The notes beneath the pieces are model-generated. The model worked only from the letters and a program-made list of their open reading frames with translations. It was not told where the DNA came from and ran no database searches. A program made the position numbers and the translations under genes. From NCBI GenBank assembly GCA_030374765.1, contig JARGXX010000079.1, positions 1,116,001 through 1,180,000 of the forward strand: DNA of 64,000 nucleotides. Direction: 5' to 3'. The stretch comes from Agarophyton chilense (taxonomy: Eukaryota; Rhodophyta; Florideophyceae; Gracilariales; Gracilariaceae). Below are positions 13,261 to 24,389 of this stretch, piece by piece. Every line of letters begins with the position of its first letter. Position 1 is the stretch's first letter.

Positions 13261-13598
13261 GATAAACCGTGAACACGGAATGAAATGGCTGATGGCGCCA
13301 CGCGCCATCTCCGTCCATGCCCCAACGCGGGGAAGGAAGCAACCGCTCACGCTATCCCAACGTCCATGGTGGTCGTGCCAGTTACCTGGTCCGCGCGCAA
13401 AGCGCCCACCGTTAAACACGGAACTCCCAGCTAGGCTGGTTCCCTGCAATGCCGGAACCCCGGTAGAAGGCCGGTACTCCGGAAAAAAAGAAGCGGACTT
13501 GGGAAAGGGCGTCGGAAAGGCGACCCTCCTCTTTTTTTTTCTCACTACTGGCAAGGGCGCCCTAGTGGCGCCGCCCTACATTCTACTGGACGCTCCAG

Positions 13599-15374
13599 TC
13601 ATTCCTCCGCATGAGGTGGACCCCCGCCCAGGCGGTTGGCTAAGGCATCCCGCATGGCGGCCACATCACCCGAGATCTCGGAAGGGCGAAGCCCCACCTC
13701 CCGAAGGAAGCGCGCGATGACCTCGCCCCGCTCCGCGCCAGCGGCAGTTGCGGGCGGGCCCGCCACCGATGGAGTCGGATAGGAATCCGTTCGCACGGCA
13801 TCAGCAGCCCCGGATGGAGCCGCACCACCGTATTCAACGGATTCCTCACCGGCCTCGCCGGACTCGTCACCCTCAATCGGAGCGTAACCCGGATCCTCCG
13901 GTTCGTTGTCGACCATCGGGTCACCATCCGCATAGTCGCGGTAATAGTCGCTCGAGTCGACATACCCTCGCGGGTGGTCGGCCGGGACTTCACGCGGCGC
14001 ATGCCGGTTGGCTTCCACTTCCTCGCGGCTGATCTCGTGGTACTCCCAGGGGTCGAAGTAGATGAAATCCCCCGCTAGCGCGGTATTCCTCGCGAATCCG
14101 GGGCCAGACCCGCGACGCGGTTGAATGCTTTGGGAGTTCTCCAGCGGGACCTCATCCCACTGGACCCCCTCCACAAAGTCGAGGAGGCCCAGCATCTCTT
14201 CTTCGTTCGCCTCGCCCCCGAGGGGGATGCACATGTCCAAACGACGGATCGCAGCCCGCACACGCGGTGGCACGTACCACAATCGGTATTGGTCGTACGC
14301 CTCAGCGAGGATAAAAGCCGCAGTGCGGACGGCCCATTCGCTTACCACGACGGACCACCACCCCGACTGGGGATCGTTCAAGAACGACGACCCTACATAG
14401 GTGAAGACTGGGGGCAGCTCAATGAAGCAACCCCAGCACGCCTCCAAGGACGACCACCAGTCTGGGAGACTGACATACCGACCACGTCGGTGAGCAGGCG
14501 CGATGCACTCAATCTCCGTGTTCTGGTACGGTACGAAATACCCGGCCCGGGCCCGCCAACGCCGCTCATCTCGGATGAAGTTCTGAAGGAAGTTCGAGCG
14601 CGACTGCCGCGGTTGGTAGCGGAACTCTGCCCGAAGAATCGGTCGTGCCCAGCAAAGGGCTTCTTGCCGAGCGATCGGTGTGCCCCTCCAAGCGAGGGTT
14701 TCCAATCCCTTAAGACTGTCACAGTACGACATTTCCCCGCGAGTGCGGTAAAGGTGGACGTCGAATTCGACCTTTGGCGGTATCGGGAACTCGAAAGGCG
14801 CCCGATGGTGCCTGAGGTAAGCGATCCGCACAAGCGCGGCCTGAGCTTCCGCGGAGGATTCCCCGCGTTGGCGGAGTATGTGGTGTACTGGGATGGCGAT
14901 GCGATTACGCCAATCCCAGGACATGGTAACCACGCCGGGCAGGTCGCCCGGGAGCATCTCCGAATTATCGGTGTAGGATTGGATCAAATCCTCGTCGCGG
15001 ACAGCCAATGGGTGAAACCAAGGCGCATACCACAACATCGCGGAGCCATGCCGAGTTTTCGGATTTGCACCCACAAGGGCGTCGTAGGTCGGCCACTGCG
15101 GTGGGTCCGCCTGTCGGCGAAAGCGGGCGCCAATACGGCGGTCTTCGTACGCGAGGTTGGTAACATCCCCAGGGTGGGGCGCGGACCGGAAGCCGGTGTA
15201 ACCGCCAAGGGCGGGAGTCGCGGATGTGTTATGACGGTCGGGGTTGGACATGGTGCGTGTTGGTGTGCTGTGGTTGGAATCGGATGCGGAGAGCATGCGT
15301 GGGATCCTTGGTGAAGGTGTGTTGGTTTCCGGAGACCCGGTGTCGGACGCGCTCTTATCATGACGAGCTGCCAT
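13599..15374 (-). CDS. Antisense ORF of element A (unknown protein, about 591 aa)
   Basis: A long open frame on the strand opposite to gag and pol, between the chromodomain and the 3' LTR. The frame stays open into the LTR (to 15488), but the Met at 15374 (MAARHDKS) is the better start because element B has MAGRQWS at the matching place. Blocks shared with B include PTYDALVGANP / PTYDEQVGLNP, SWDWRNRIAIPVHHILR, WSVVVSEWAVRTAAFIL, AYDQYRLWYVPPR and LAGDFIYFDPWE. The C-terminal third is acidic (Glu/Asp/Ala-rich), and the last 60 residues resemble B again in ISQFLRGVGL. I see no signal peptide, membrane segment, zinc knuckle or known enzyme motif. It is not an envelope protein by any sign. Function unknown. 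Transcription would have to start in or near the 3' LTR on the minus strand. Confidence 0.75.
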   Translation of the reverse strand: MAARHDKSASDTGSPETNTPSPRIPRMLSASDSNHSTPTRTMSNPDRHNTSATPALGGYTGFRSAPHPGDVTNLAYEDRRIGARFRRQADPPQWPTYDALVGANPKTRHGSAMLWYAPWFHPLAVRDEDLIQSYTDNSEMLPGDLPGVVTMSWDWRNRIAIPVHHILRQRGESSAEAQAALVRIAYLRHHRAPFEFPIPPKVEFDVHLYRTRGEMSYCDSLKGLETLAWRGTPIARQEALCWARPILRAEFRYQPRQSRSNFLQNFIRDERRWRARAGYFVPYQNTEIECIAPAHRRGRYVSLPDWWSSLEACWGCFIELPPVFTYVGSSFLNDPQSGWWSVVVSEWAVRTAAFILAEAYDQYRLWYVPPRVRAAIRRLDMCIPLGGEANEEEMLGLLDFVEGVQWDEVPLENSQSIQPRRGSGPGFARNTALAGDFIYFDPWEYHEISREEVEANRHAPREVPADHPRGYVDSSDYYRDYADGDPMVDNEPEDPGYAPIEGDESGEAGEESVEYGGAAPSGAADAVRTDSYPTPSVAGPPATAAGAERGEVIARFLREVGLRPSEISGDVAAMRDALANRLGGGPPHAEE

Positions 15375-15408
15375 GCCGACTTCCTCTTCGAGGTGTTCGC
15401 CCTGTCTT

Positions 15409-15420
15409 AAGGGGGGGGAT
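15409..15420 (+). other. Polypurine tract of element A
   Basis: AAGGGGGGGGAT lies one base before the 3' LTR, where plus-strand priming is expected. Element B has AAGGAGGGGGA in the same position (about 47548-47558). Confidence 0.8.
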
Positions 15421-15421
15421 A

Positions 15422-16284
15422 TGAAGAGCAACGTCCTCCAGGGAGGTTTTTGGGGACTTAAGTTTTTTCCGGAGCCTCCGGCGTGCAACCCCGTTATGAG
15501 TAGGAGTAATCCGTTTCACGGCGATGACCGGAACGCCGGTGATGCACCGGGCGGACCGGGTGCCATACACGTGGGCGCAGCGCCCGCACGACACGTGGCC
15601 GGCAGATTGGCCCCTTTGTTAGACGGACATTTAGCTATTTAGGATAGACTTTATTTATTCTATTCAACGGTGACTACAGTACTTAGGCCGCCGGCCTCGC
15701 GGCCGCCGGTCCAGAAAAGTCTCCCCAACAAAAGTGATCTTGGTCTTCCAGATCTTGGCTCTGGGTCGAACCGCCTGCGCGGATATACAACTCCTTACGG
15801 AGGGATTTCCCGTGGTGCACGGCTTCCCAACCCCCTTTGACGTTCAAGCAGCCTTCGTGTGTTGGGTATCTATTCCGACTTCCGTGGTTCCGCCCGTGTA
15901 TACGGTTTGCTACACCCGGCAGTGCCGGCTATTCCCGAGTCCCCTCTTGCGACTCGTGGTCAACCTCGCCCTCTTGCCTCCGTTCCCATTTTCCTTCTTT
16001 TTTCCTCCCCTTCATTGGGCAATTCCCGCTTTTACGGCTCGCACTGACACCTGTCGTGCTCGCCACTCTCGTGGGTTTTTCCTCCTCAGAGGATACGCAA
16101 GCACCGCTTCGGCGGATATTCTCGGCTTCTTTCACCCTCCCTGCGCCCGTCGCGACGGTTCGGCTCCGGCTTACACCCGGCATTGCGCGCCGATCCCTGG
16201 GAGGGCTCTACCGCGCTGGTTACCTCGTGAGAGGAAGATCCGGACGTCTTCGTAGGTTTTCCCCCTTGGGGGCATTGTCCTACA
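15422..16284 (+). repeat. 3' LTR of element A
   Basis: Second copy of the 4886-5750 LTR, 863 bp, TG...CA, followed by the target duplication GCACC. Differences from the 5' copy are mostly single-base transitions. Confidence 0.93.
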
Positions 16285-16289
16285 GCACC

Positions 16290-17314
16290 GACTTCGATGA
16301 CACGCAGGTCCGCCAATATTGGCGCGGGGAGTTGCACAGAACTATAGCGACACTTTAAAGGTAAATGGTGTGCTTTTATTTGATAGTGTTTGTTACGTGA
16401 TTAAAGGACGTGCGTCGCGGTGGAATGCGATTCCTTGTTTGTTGCGTTTTGTTTTTCGGGGACTGTAGGATGGCTTCCCTTGAGGTCCATTCCTGACGCA
16501 CAACTCTTGTTAAAAACGTTTTGCTCATAAGATTTGTGTGAAACTTAGAGCATCTCTACCGAATAAGCTATTGGATTGTTTTCGACGAAACGTGTACGAA
16601 ATTCCTTGGCCTCCTCCCCCCGTCTATAACAAAAGTTCGGATGTTAGCAATGCCTTTCATAGTTCAGAATGGATGCCTAAAGATGCCGTGGTACCCGTCT
16701 CGGAAAACAGTTCAATGACCAGCAAACTTTCTGGAGAATTCATGAAGCATGGCAACATCTTTGTCCGAAAACATGTTCCGTCTTCAACGTGTTAATTACT
16801 TTCAATGGATGTGCATTCCTCGAAAAAAAATACGCTGGGTTACGGAGTGCAAGAAGAGTAATTGCTTTCCCGCAGTTAAAACCACAAAAACATCCCATAT
16901 ATTGCGACTATGTGATCGTAAGATTGGAAAACCGTCAAGAACTCTATATGCTTCATTCGAGATGAGTTCTTCCGCTAAGCTGTCCCGAAAACGGGAACTC
17001 TAGAATTCATCCTTTCATGCGCCGTTTACGCTCACCAAACCATAAAAAACCTAGCGTCAAGTCTTCATTTAAAGTTAAAAGACTTCCATTAAATATAAAA
17101 TACTCCAACCGCTTCATAGAAGAAAAACATGAAGAGTGCAAGGTTACAGTTGCAAAAATTCGAGTCAGTGGCTGGAAGATTTCTATGGGTTCAAAAGCGC
17201 AAAACATACCATGAAGTGTATGAAAAAGGATTGGCCATTTTCAATGGCAATAAAAGAATTGAATTTGTAGAGCAACGCCCAGTTAGGGGATACTTGAAGA
17301 TGCAACTCATAGAA
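16290..17314 (+). other. Remnant coding stretch of unknown origin
   Basis: Several short plus-strand frames (16538-16795, 16749-17003, 17017-17317) have plausible protein composition, for example CIPRKKIRWVTECKK and KGLAIFNGNKRIEFVEQRP, but none is long and I recognise no family. They look like the debris of one gene. The solo LTR at 17315-18188 sits inside the same debris, since plausible coding sequence resumes right after it (about 18189-18331). Confidence 0.3.
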
Positions 17315-18188
17315 TGAGGGTTGAACCCTCCGAGGGTTATGACTATGATCCCCTCTAAGGTGTGCTGAGGCGGCACGGTTTTCTGGTTAGAGTTTGCCTA
17401 TGAAGAGAAGATTCGGATGGCCCATGGTTGGATTGGCCCCGTGATACACGTGGCTTAATTTCGGCACCGATTTTCGGATATTTGTTAGAAAGTTGGACTT
17501 TTGGGCCCTGACAGTGGGATCTCCACGTGTATGGCCCTGAGCAGGTGTGCACTACTGCAATTAGTAGAGTTTAGTTAGTGGGCCCTACTTAGGGAGACGA
17601 GATCTGACAGTCCGAAGCTCAGAGTAAATGGTAACCAAGGTTGGTCTTCGATACCTTTAGAGGTTCTTCGTCGCCATCGTTTCGGCCTTACAACCCGGAA
17701 CGGGCTCTGGTTAGCAACGCCTGCGTAGGGACACGACTTCACTTGGAGAGTGCCCACGTTTGGGTTCCGTGCAACCACCCCCTTGGGACCGCTCAGACGA
17801 CCTGCGTGCACGATACCCCGTCAGGGTTCTGCTTACTTGTTGCGTGCTTTTTGTGTTTCCTTTCGAGGACAGGTTTTCGCCCCTTTATTGGGGTTCTTTT
17901 GTTGTTTCGCCCCTTTTTTGGTTCTCAGGTCCGGTGCCTGTCAGTGCCCGACCCTCGCCCCGTTTCTCCTCTTCGCCGGATTTTCCCCCATTCTTTGAGA
18001 TACCCATACCCATTCCCGACCCAACGGTTTCTACCTCTCACCTCCGTCGGTACTGCCGGAATCCCCTGTGGGAGTTACACCCCACATTACGGGTGGAACG
18101 GAGGGCTCTGTCTCTGAGTCTGCCTCCCCCAGGGAGCAAGGCTTCGAACACCTTGAGAGCAATTCCCGTCGCCGGGTTTTGCTCCACA
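17315..18188 (+). repeat. Solo LTR of a third gypsy-like family (element C)
   Basis: An 874-bp block beginning TGAGGGTT and ending CTCCACA, similar in length and plan to the LTRs of A and B: two CACGTG boxes (17447-17452, 17524-17529), the shared block CTACTTAGG (about 17586), and a pyrimidine-rich 3' half. The pentamer AGAAT occurs at 17311-17315 and at 18188-18192, overlapping both ends, and may be the target duplication. No internal gag or pol accompanies it, so it is most likely a solo LTR left by LTR-LTR recombination. Confidence 0.6.
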
Positions 18189-18192
18189 GAAT

Positions 18193-18651
18193 TGAAATTG
18201 AAAACCCTTACAGAGTTCTTAAAAAATGCTTAAACAACCTTAAACTTAGTAATAAACACCATTGGACCTTTCTGTCAGTTATTGAATTCCACATTAGTTG
18301 CTCAAAACAATTTAAAAGTGAGGTATTGTAATAAGAAGAAAGGCTGTCGCAGAACAGTTACCAAAACATTTCCAGAACACAGAACAGTAAATTATCTAGA
18401 AATATTTTCAACAGATATTCAAAAAGGCGCGAAACGAATCGTTGCCAAAGCACTCTGAACCCAATAAAACAAACAGTCATTTACAGAAACAAAGAGTCTT
18501 TTCCAGAAATGCCAATCTCAAGACTTGTATGCTTTCGCTTCATCATAGTACTAAGTTTCGATGAGACCAACGCTGCCCTGCAAATGCTAGCTGACAAGTC
18601 AGCCGAGCAAAGTGCTGAAATTGAAAAGTACAAAACTGCAGAGAGTACTTT
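18193..18651 (+). other. Flank of element B with a short coiled-coil-like frame
   Basis: AT-rich sequence. The end of the remnant described before element C reaches 18331. A short frame from 18509 encodes a Glu/Lys/Ala-rich stretch (ETNAALQMLADKSAEQ) that runs into the element B LTR and so is truncated. Nothing else recognisable. Confidence 0.3.
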
Positions 18652-19520
18652 TGAAGATTCTACCCAGGACTCGGAGATTTCGCTCGCTTGAGGACTATCT
18701 TGGTCTATGACAAGCTATAACGCTATTGCGTGCCGACGGCCGGTTAGGACCGGAGGTGCACACTGGTGGAACACGTGGACTGCACGGATGCCGACGCTCG
18801 AGTGCGAGGCGTGCCACACGTGGCCCGGATTCTACCTAATGGTTAGTATAATTTAGTATTTTTTAGTATTTATTTAGCTACGCTATCGCTATTTAGTGTC
18901 TATTTTTCGGGCGCGCGCCCACTGTCGGGGGCCGTGCGCCACACTACTTAGGAGGTTGAGCACTGTTCCCCAGTAAACACCCTCTTGGGAGATCCCAAAC
19001 GAGGGAGTCCTGGCTCTGAACTTTTCGCCTTCGGCGTGTCTTCACCGCATACTGCGTGAGCGCCCGTTGCACGTTAGTTCATCCACCCCTCTGTCGACCA
19101 GAGTGCTACCAACAGCGTGGGTTCATATTTAATCGCCGACAATTGTCGTAGTCTCGCCCCTGTATAGGGTTTCGCCCCCGTTTTCCTCTTGTTCTCCTTT
19201 TTGGCTCTCGTGAGTGGCCGCCTCACTCACCTCGCTCGTCCACCTCATACGAGTGTTTCCTCGCTCCTTTTCCGACAATCGCTGTTGTACCGCTCCGCCT
19301 AGGATTGGTCACACCCCGGACTGTGCCGTGCTCACCTAAACACTCTAGGTATATCCCGCCGGATTGGCCTCGGTCTTACACCCGACTTCGTCGTGCCTTT
19401 CCAGAGTGGCTATGTTTCTGTGCTCTGCTGGGACGCGTCTCCTCCGCCTGAGGCGTGTCTCTCAAGAGAAGAAGATCCCGAACATCTTCGTGGTGTCTCC
19501 GCTCCAAGAGTTGTCCTACA
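18652..19520 (+). repeat. 5' LTR of element B
   Basis: Matches 47560-48447 from about 18664 onward; its extreme 5' end is altered. It carries CACGTG at 18772-18777 and 18817-18822, CTACTTAGG near 18944, and ends TCCTACA like the element A LTR. The sequence after it, AACTGGTCTTCC, is the primer-binding-like site. Confidence 0.88.
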
Positions 19521-19670
19521 AACTGGTCTTCCTATTTAGAAGTTTGAGTCGGGTACACTCAGTCACGATTAATCGGAAAGAGGACTCACTAATTGAGGTT
19601 GATCTCAGTTGCCCTCTTTGAGGAAGTTTCTTGGCACCACTAGCCGATCGGGTTTGGATATTCACGTGTA

Positions 19671-21745
19671 ATGGATTCTGATCTCATCTCGTCCAAAGAC
19701 CGTCCGAGGACGCGGAGTCAAACCGGTGCACCGTAACCCTTGCAACCATCCCGTATCCCGGTCCGTTCACGGTCTCATACCAGTGGATCGACTAGCGTGC
19801 CACGTGGAAGGACCTCGGGACCCCCTGTCTCTGATTCGACAGCCCCAGCAAGTGGAGCAGGACCGGCGTTTGCCGCCGCCCGGATGCTCTCCCCTGCCAG
19901 GGATGTCACCCTCCATCCCAGCTTTGCAGCTGTGGCAAGCAACTCCGCTCTATGCGGGAAGCTCAAGTCATCCTTGCAGAGGAGTTCGATTTCCTTCGCA
20001 AGAAGGTAGATGACACTGCTACGCAGGATTTTTCTGAGGACCTCCGTGTCCTCTGTGCGGATGTGAACTCGATTCTAGAATCCCTTGGTGGACCCTCAGC
20101 CTTTGTCAAGGACGTCGCGGACAAGTTTTCGCGCGTCCGAAGCCGTCTTGAGACGTTGGAACAAACCCTGACGTCGGGGGATGATCCGGCAGAGCCGGTT
20201 GCAGTATCCCACAAGAAAAAATAAGGAAAAGAACCACCAGGCTCGAAGGAAGCGAAGAAACACGGATCCCGAACCGTCAGACTCCTCATCCTAGGAGTCC
20301 GACTCTTCCGACTCATCGGTGGAAGTAGCCCTCCGCGAGCGTTCCTCACGCTCTAAGCGGTCAACAGCCACCCATGGTGTGATCCGCGCCCGTACGAAGG
20401 GAAGGAAGCACACAGGTTTGAAGAAGCTGAAACCGACCAATTCGCTCTTTAAGAAGCTCTTATCATCCCGGTACTACCGTTTGGAGGACTCCTCTTTGGA
20501 TCGTACACCCCGTGGTACGGGAAGAGTGAAGGACTGCATTAAGCGAAGGCAGCTCTCACTACGAAACCAGTTGTTTTCTGGAGAAGACCCAATATTGGTG
20601 TTGGATTTCTTGGCACGCTTTGTCACGGAAGCTGACATAATTGGAATGAACGAGGGACAGGCCTACATTGCCTTACCGTACTTCTTACGTGGGCTTGCAG
20701 AAGACCAGTATCGCTCTGTCAGAGGTTCATCACGTGCCTCCGAAGGAGGGGTTACATGCTGGCCTGAAGCAGTTCAGTATTTCTTAAGGTCGTATGGTAC
20801 AAACTCCGCCATTCAGCAGGCTATACTAGCCCTGCGGGACACTCGCCAACGTCCAGGCGAGTCGGAAACCGATTGTTCGTCGCGCCTTATCAAGGCCTTC
20901 CACCTCTATGGCAATATTTACCCCGCTGAAGAGCGTTGTACCATGTTTGTCGATGGTTTGGACCCGGCGATCCGAACTCTTGTTGCTCGACCTCGAGAAG
21001 ATAGACCCAAAACCACGTACTTGGAACTAGTACAGTTCGCTCGCGCAGAAGGTGAAGCCCTGCGCGCCCGCCCTCCTGGATCCAGGCTTAGGTCCGCAAT
21101 AGCGTTGATGTTACAACCAGGTACCCCATTAGCATCGATGATCGACGAACAGGCCTCTCGAAGGGATTATGATAACGTGCACCTAGCCCACAGCGACGTT
21201 CATTCCATCCCAACAACGGAGTTACCCTCAACCTTGGACGAGTCACAATACGTGATTGAGGATGACACGCTACTCTATGCGTATAATGTCCGCGCTCGTG
21301 CGCCACGCGTCCCACACGAGAGTGGTAATGTCCGCTTTTCGCGTCCTGGTTGGAGAGATACCGTCCAGCGGTGAAGTTCGCTGAGCCACGCCACCCAACA
21401 CCTGCTTCTGGTCTGATTTGTCACCTTTGCTACAAACCAAACCATACTTCTCCACAATGTGTGTTGTCTCTCCAAGAATGGGCACAAGTCGTAGTCAACT
21501 ACGAGGCCCTATCCCCAGAGGACAAAGCAGCTGTTCTGATTGCATCGTATATCCGTGATCGAACGGATGTTCCACGTCACGTGTCGCTTCCCCGAGTTCG
21601 GGTGGTACCTGCACCGGATTCCCGTGTCACCGACGCGGTCGGTCACCCCACCGCTTCTGCGGTACCTTCTGGACCTGATGCCCAGGCGTTGCCCGTTCAA
21701 CGCCCTGAGCAGCCGCCTCCGGCGAAGCAGGCCCAGAAAAACTAA
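19671..21745 (+). pseudogene. Gag remains of element B
   Basis: The capsid-like core is well preserved (20319-21374; DPILVLDFLARFVTEADI, CTMFVDGLDPAIRTLVA), followed by the zinc knuckle CHLCYKPNHTSPQC at about 21418. It is clearly the homologue of the element A gag. It carries a few breaks, mainly in the N-terminal half. Confidence 0.85.
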
Positions 21746-21747
21746 AT

Positions 21748-24136
21748 GTGGGAGTCTCCCCTCAAGGAGGGGCGCCCTCAGAGTCGAGGTCGATGGCGCC
21801 CCAGGCGTCTAAGCCTCGCTCCCCGGTCAAAATTTTTTCAAGGAAAGAGGCCGCCAATGACGTGAACTCGGAACACTTTACGGTTCTGCGTCGTCCGTGG
21901 AAACGTGTCTTCCATAACCGGTTCCCAGATATAGTTCTGGTGATGCCCAAGAGAAACTACAAGGTCTATGCTGACCTTGGCCTTTCACCCCAGTTTATGG
22001 TGCGACACCTTACCGTATTAGACACCGTTGCAGGTCCGAACTTTGTCGTGGAGGAAGTGTTACCGCCTGCTTTGCAGTCTAGGATCCGCCGCGACCACGT
22101 CCCGGAGGTTGCGCACGCGAACAACAAACCGTTGGATACGGTGGGGTTCATAGAACTGGTAGTCCGCGTTGGCACTCGCGTGGTGAAACTCGACTTCGTC
22201 GTATGTCGGAAACTAGCCGCCCCAGTCATCTTGTGTTGCGACTTTTGCGACCGCTTCGTCGAAGCGATCTTCTCCCGCCAACTGCGTGTCGAGATGGAGG
22301 ATGGATCGTCCACTCCGATCGTTCGTCGTCCGCTTAGGCGTGCCACGAAGAAGCATGTTCCGCTATCGGCAGCACAAGAACCTGGACCGGATAACCGTGA
22401 ATCTAATGAGCTCCGCGTCGCAGCGTCGTTGTGCGTCCCGCCTTAGTCCTAAATGATGGTGAAAGTAACCTGCCGTCAACACGGACTCCGGGTCTTGCAA
22501 CCATTGTCGTCACTGTATGACAGGCACAGCCTCGCAATTGCGAATGGAATAGTCCATTTGGAGCCAAACCAACCGTTTCACGTGCTGATCGCCAATTTAG
22601 GCACTGTACTCCAGTATCTGGTGAAGAACAAAGTGATAGGGTCTTTCATGCCGCACCCCATCGCTATGATGCCGACAAAGCTGACCGCAGCTGACGTTCT
22701 CGGACTTGTTCACTCTAAGGAAGGGGACAGCCCGAAATCAGTTTCATCGCCGGTACCCGGGGCTCAACCTGTAACATCAGGGACGCAGCCCGTTTCAACG
22801 AGTGGTGACCGCCCCGATCCAGTCCAAGAACTCGAGGATCTGGATCTTCGCCACGTCCCGGAGTCACACCGCCATCGATTGCGAGAACTCTTGAGGTACT
22901 TCACCACTATATGGGGCGGCTCCCTTGGTGAGATTGCCACTACGGAACACCGGATGGATTTGCTACCGAACACCCGACCCATCTGTCAGCACCCATACCG
23001 TGCCGGACCCGCCGCACGCGCGGAGGAAAAGGCACAAGTGGATAGAATGCTTCGAGCAGGAGTCATTGAACCGGTTCAATCGCTGTGGGCTTCTCCAGTA
23101 GTACTGGCTCCAAAGCAGAATGGTTCCGGGAGGTTTTGTGTCGACTACCGTCGGTTGAATGCCGTCACCGTCAAGGACGTGTATCCAATCCCAAGATTGG
23201 ACGAGTACATTGACTCGCTAGGCACCGCCACCGTCTTTACAACCCTGGACGCCAATTGGGGATACTGGCAAGTTCCGGTAAGGAAGCAAGACCAGGATAA
23301 AACCGCTTTCGCGTGTCACTCCGGTCTTTACCGTTTCAAACGGATGCCTTTTGGTCTTACCAACGCCCCCGCTACTTTCCAACGAGCCATTGACATCCTA
23401 TTGGCCCGCTTCAAATGGCGTACCTGCCTGGTCTACCTTGATGACATAATCGTCTTCTCAGATAATCTGGATAAACATCTCACTCAAGTGAGGGATATCA
23501 TGACCACGCTTCGAGATGCGGGTGTCACTCTCAAGTTGAAGAAATGTGACTTCTTCACGGATACAGTGAAGTATCTCGGCCATGTTATCCGTCCAGGACG
23601 TGTTACCATCGAGGATACTCGTGTTAAGTCACTCAAAGAGGCTTAAGAACTGCGGACGCAAACCGAGCTTCGTTCCTTTCTGGGACTCGCGAACGTCTAC
23701 CGACGATTCATCCCGCACTTTGCGGACAAGGCTGCCCCGTTAAACGCGCTTTTGCGGAGAGCCCAACTACCAAAACTGTACCCCTTAGCCCCCGTTCCAA
23801 CGGAATCCTTTAACTCTCTTAAGGATTCTGTCGTCTCCGCCCCGATTCTCTCGTTGCCCAAGTCTGGAAGGCCCTTCACCGTAGATGCGGACGCCAGCGA
23901 CTACCAAGTAGGTTGTGCACTGTTTTAAACTACACCCAATGGGGAAAGACGCCCCGTAGGGTACAAGTCCCGTTTGCTAAACGCCCACGAGAAGAATTAC
24001 TCCGTCTCGGAGAAGGAAGGCCTTGCAGTAGTGTGGGCATTACAAACGTTGCTCCCCTATCTCATGGGTAATCATTTCGCCGTTTTTACGGACCACGCAT
24101 CGCTTCGATGGCTACTCTTCATCTCGGAGCCTTCAG
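21748..24136 (+). pseudogene. Pol remains of element B, first part (protease, RT, start of RNase H)
   Basis: Protease-type region near 22015, reverse transcriptase from about 22980 to 23640 (FCVDYRRLNAVT, TLDANWGYWQVPV, MPFGLTNAPATFQ, YLDDIIVF), then RNase H (DADASDYQVG, HEKNYSVSEKEGLAVVWAL, TDHASLRWLL). The sequence is interrupted at 24136 by element D and resumes at 42845. It carries several breaks. Confidence 0.88.
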
Positions 24137-24159
24137 CGTCTGTGTTCTCGGAATGCTAG
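24137..24159 (+). repeat. Left terminal inverted repeat of element D
   Basis: Pairs with 42820-42842 over 23 bases with one mismatch at position 5. It starts CGTC and ends GCTAG. The adjacent AG (24135-24136) is the probable target duplication. Confidence 0.88.
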
Positions 24160-24232
24160 ATAAGTGTGCTAGATAGCTAGTTTTGTAAATAAAAAGCCAA
24201 AAAATCTAAGAATTTTGCAGATTGCGCTAGTT
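24155..24232 (+). repeat. Left subterminal GCTAG/GCTAGTT repeats of element D
   Basis: GCTAG occurs at 24155, 24168, 24176 (as GCTAGTTTT) and 24226 (as GCTAGTT). The right end has GCTAGTTTT at 42646 and 42689 and the inverted form AACTAGC at 42710 and 42818. Clustered short subterminal repeats that bind an element-encoded protein are typical of EnSpm/CACTA elements. Confidence 0.6.
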
Positions 24233-24389
24233 CGGCACCTGAAAAAAAATTTTTGGAAATAAGAACTCCATGCATCTTAGTGTTTTGACCACTTAATGCA
24301 GTTTCATCTGCATTTGCAGTTTACTGGTCACTTTTGACCGCTCTAGGTGGAGATCCATACCAAGGCAGTCGTCAGTACCTTCTACCTCC

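Larger units (their letters stand above)
4886..16284 (+). mobile_element. Ty3/gypsy chromovirus, element A, nearly whole
   Basis: An 11.4 kb LTR retroelement bounded by two LTRs of about 865 bp that start TG and end CA, with a perfect 5-bp target duplication GCACC at 4881-4885 and 16285-16289. Internal order is primer-binding region, gag, protease, RT, RNase H, integrase, C-terminal chromodomain, an antisense ORF, polypurine tract and 3' LTR. RT and RNase H before integrase, plus the chromodomain, make it a chromovirus. By eye the LTRs differ at roughly 30 of 865 positions (about 3.5 percent), so it is fairly young. It is broken in about two or three places in the sense-strand genes; gag core and the antisense ORF look open. 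Confidence 0.93.

Noticed and set aside
14121-15314. A 397-residue plus-strand ORF opposite the element A antisense ORF
   Set aside because: Element B conserves the minus-strand protein blocks, not this frame; it is a shadow in GC-rich DNA.
13599-15374. Envelope-type gene next to the 3' LTR of element A
   Set aside because: It is on the opposite strand and has no signal peptide, membrane anchor or cleavage-site pattern.
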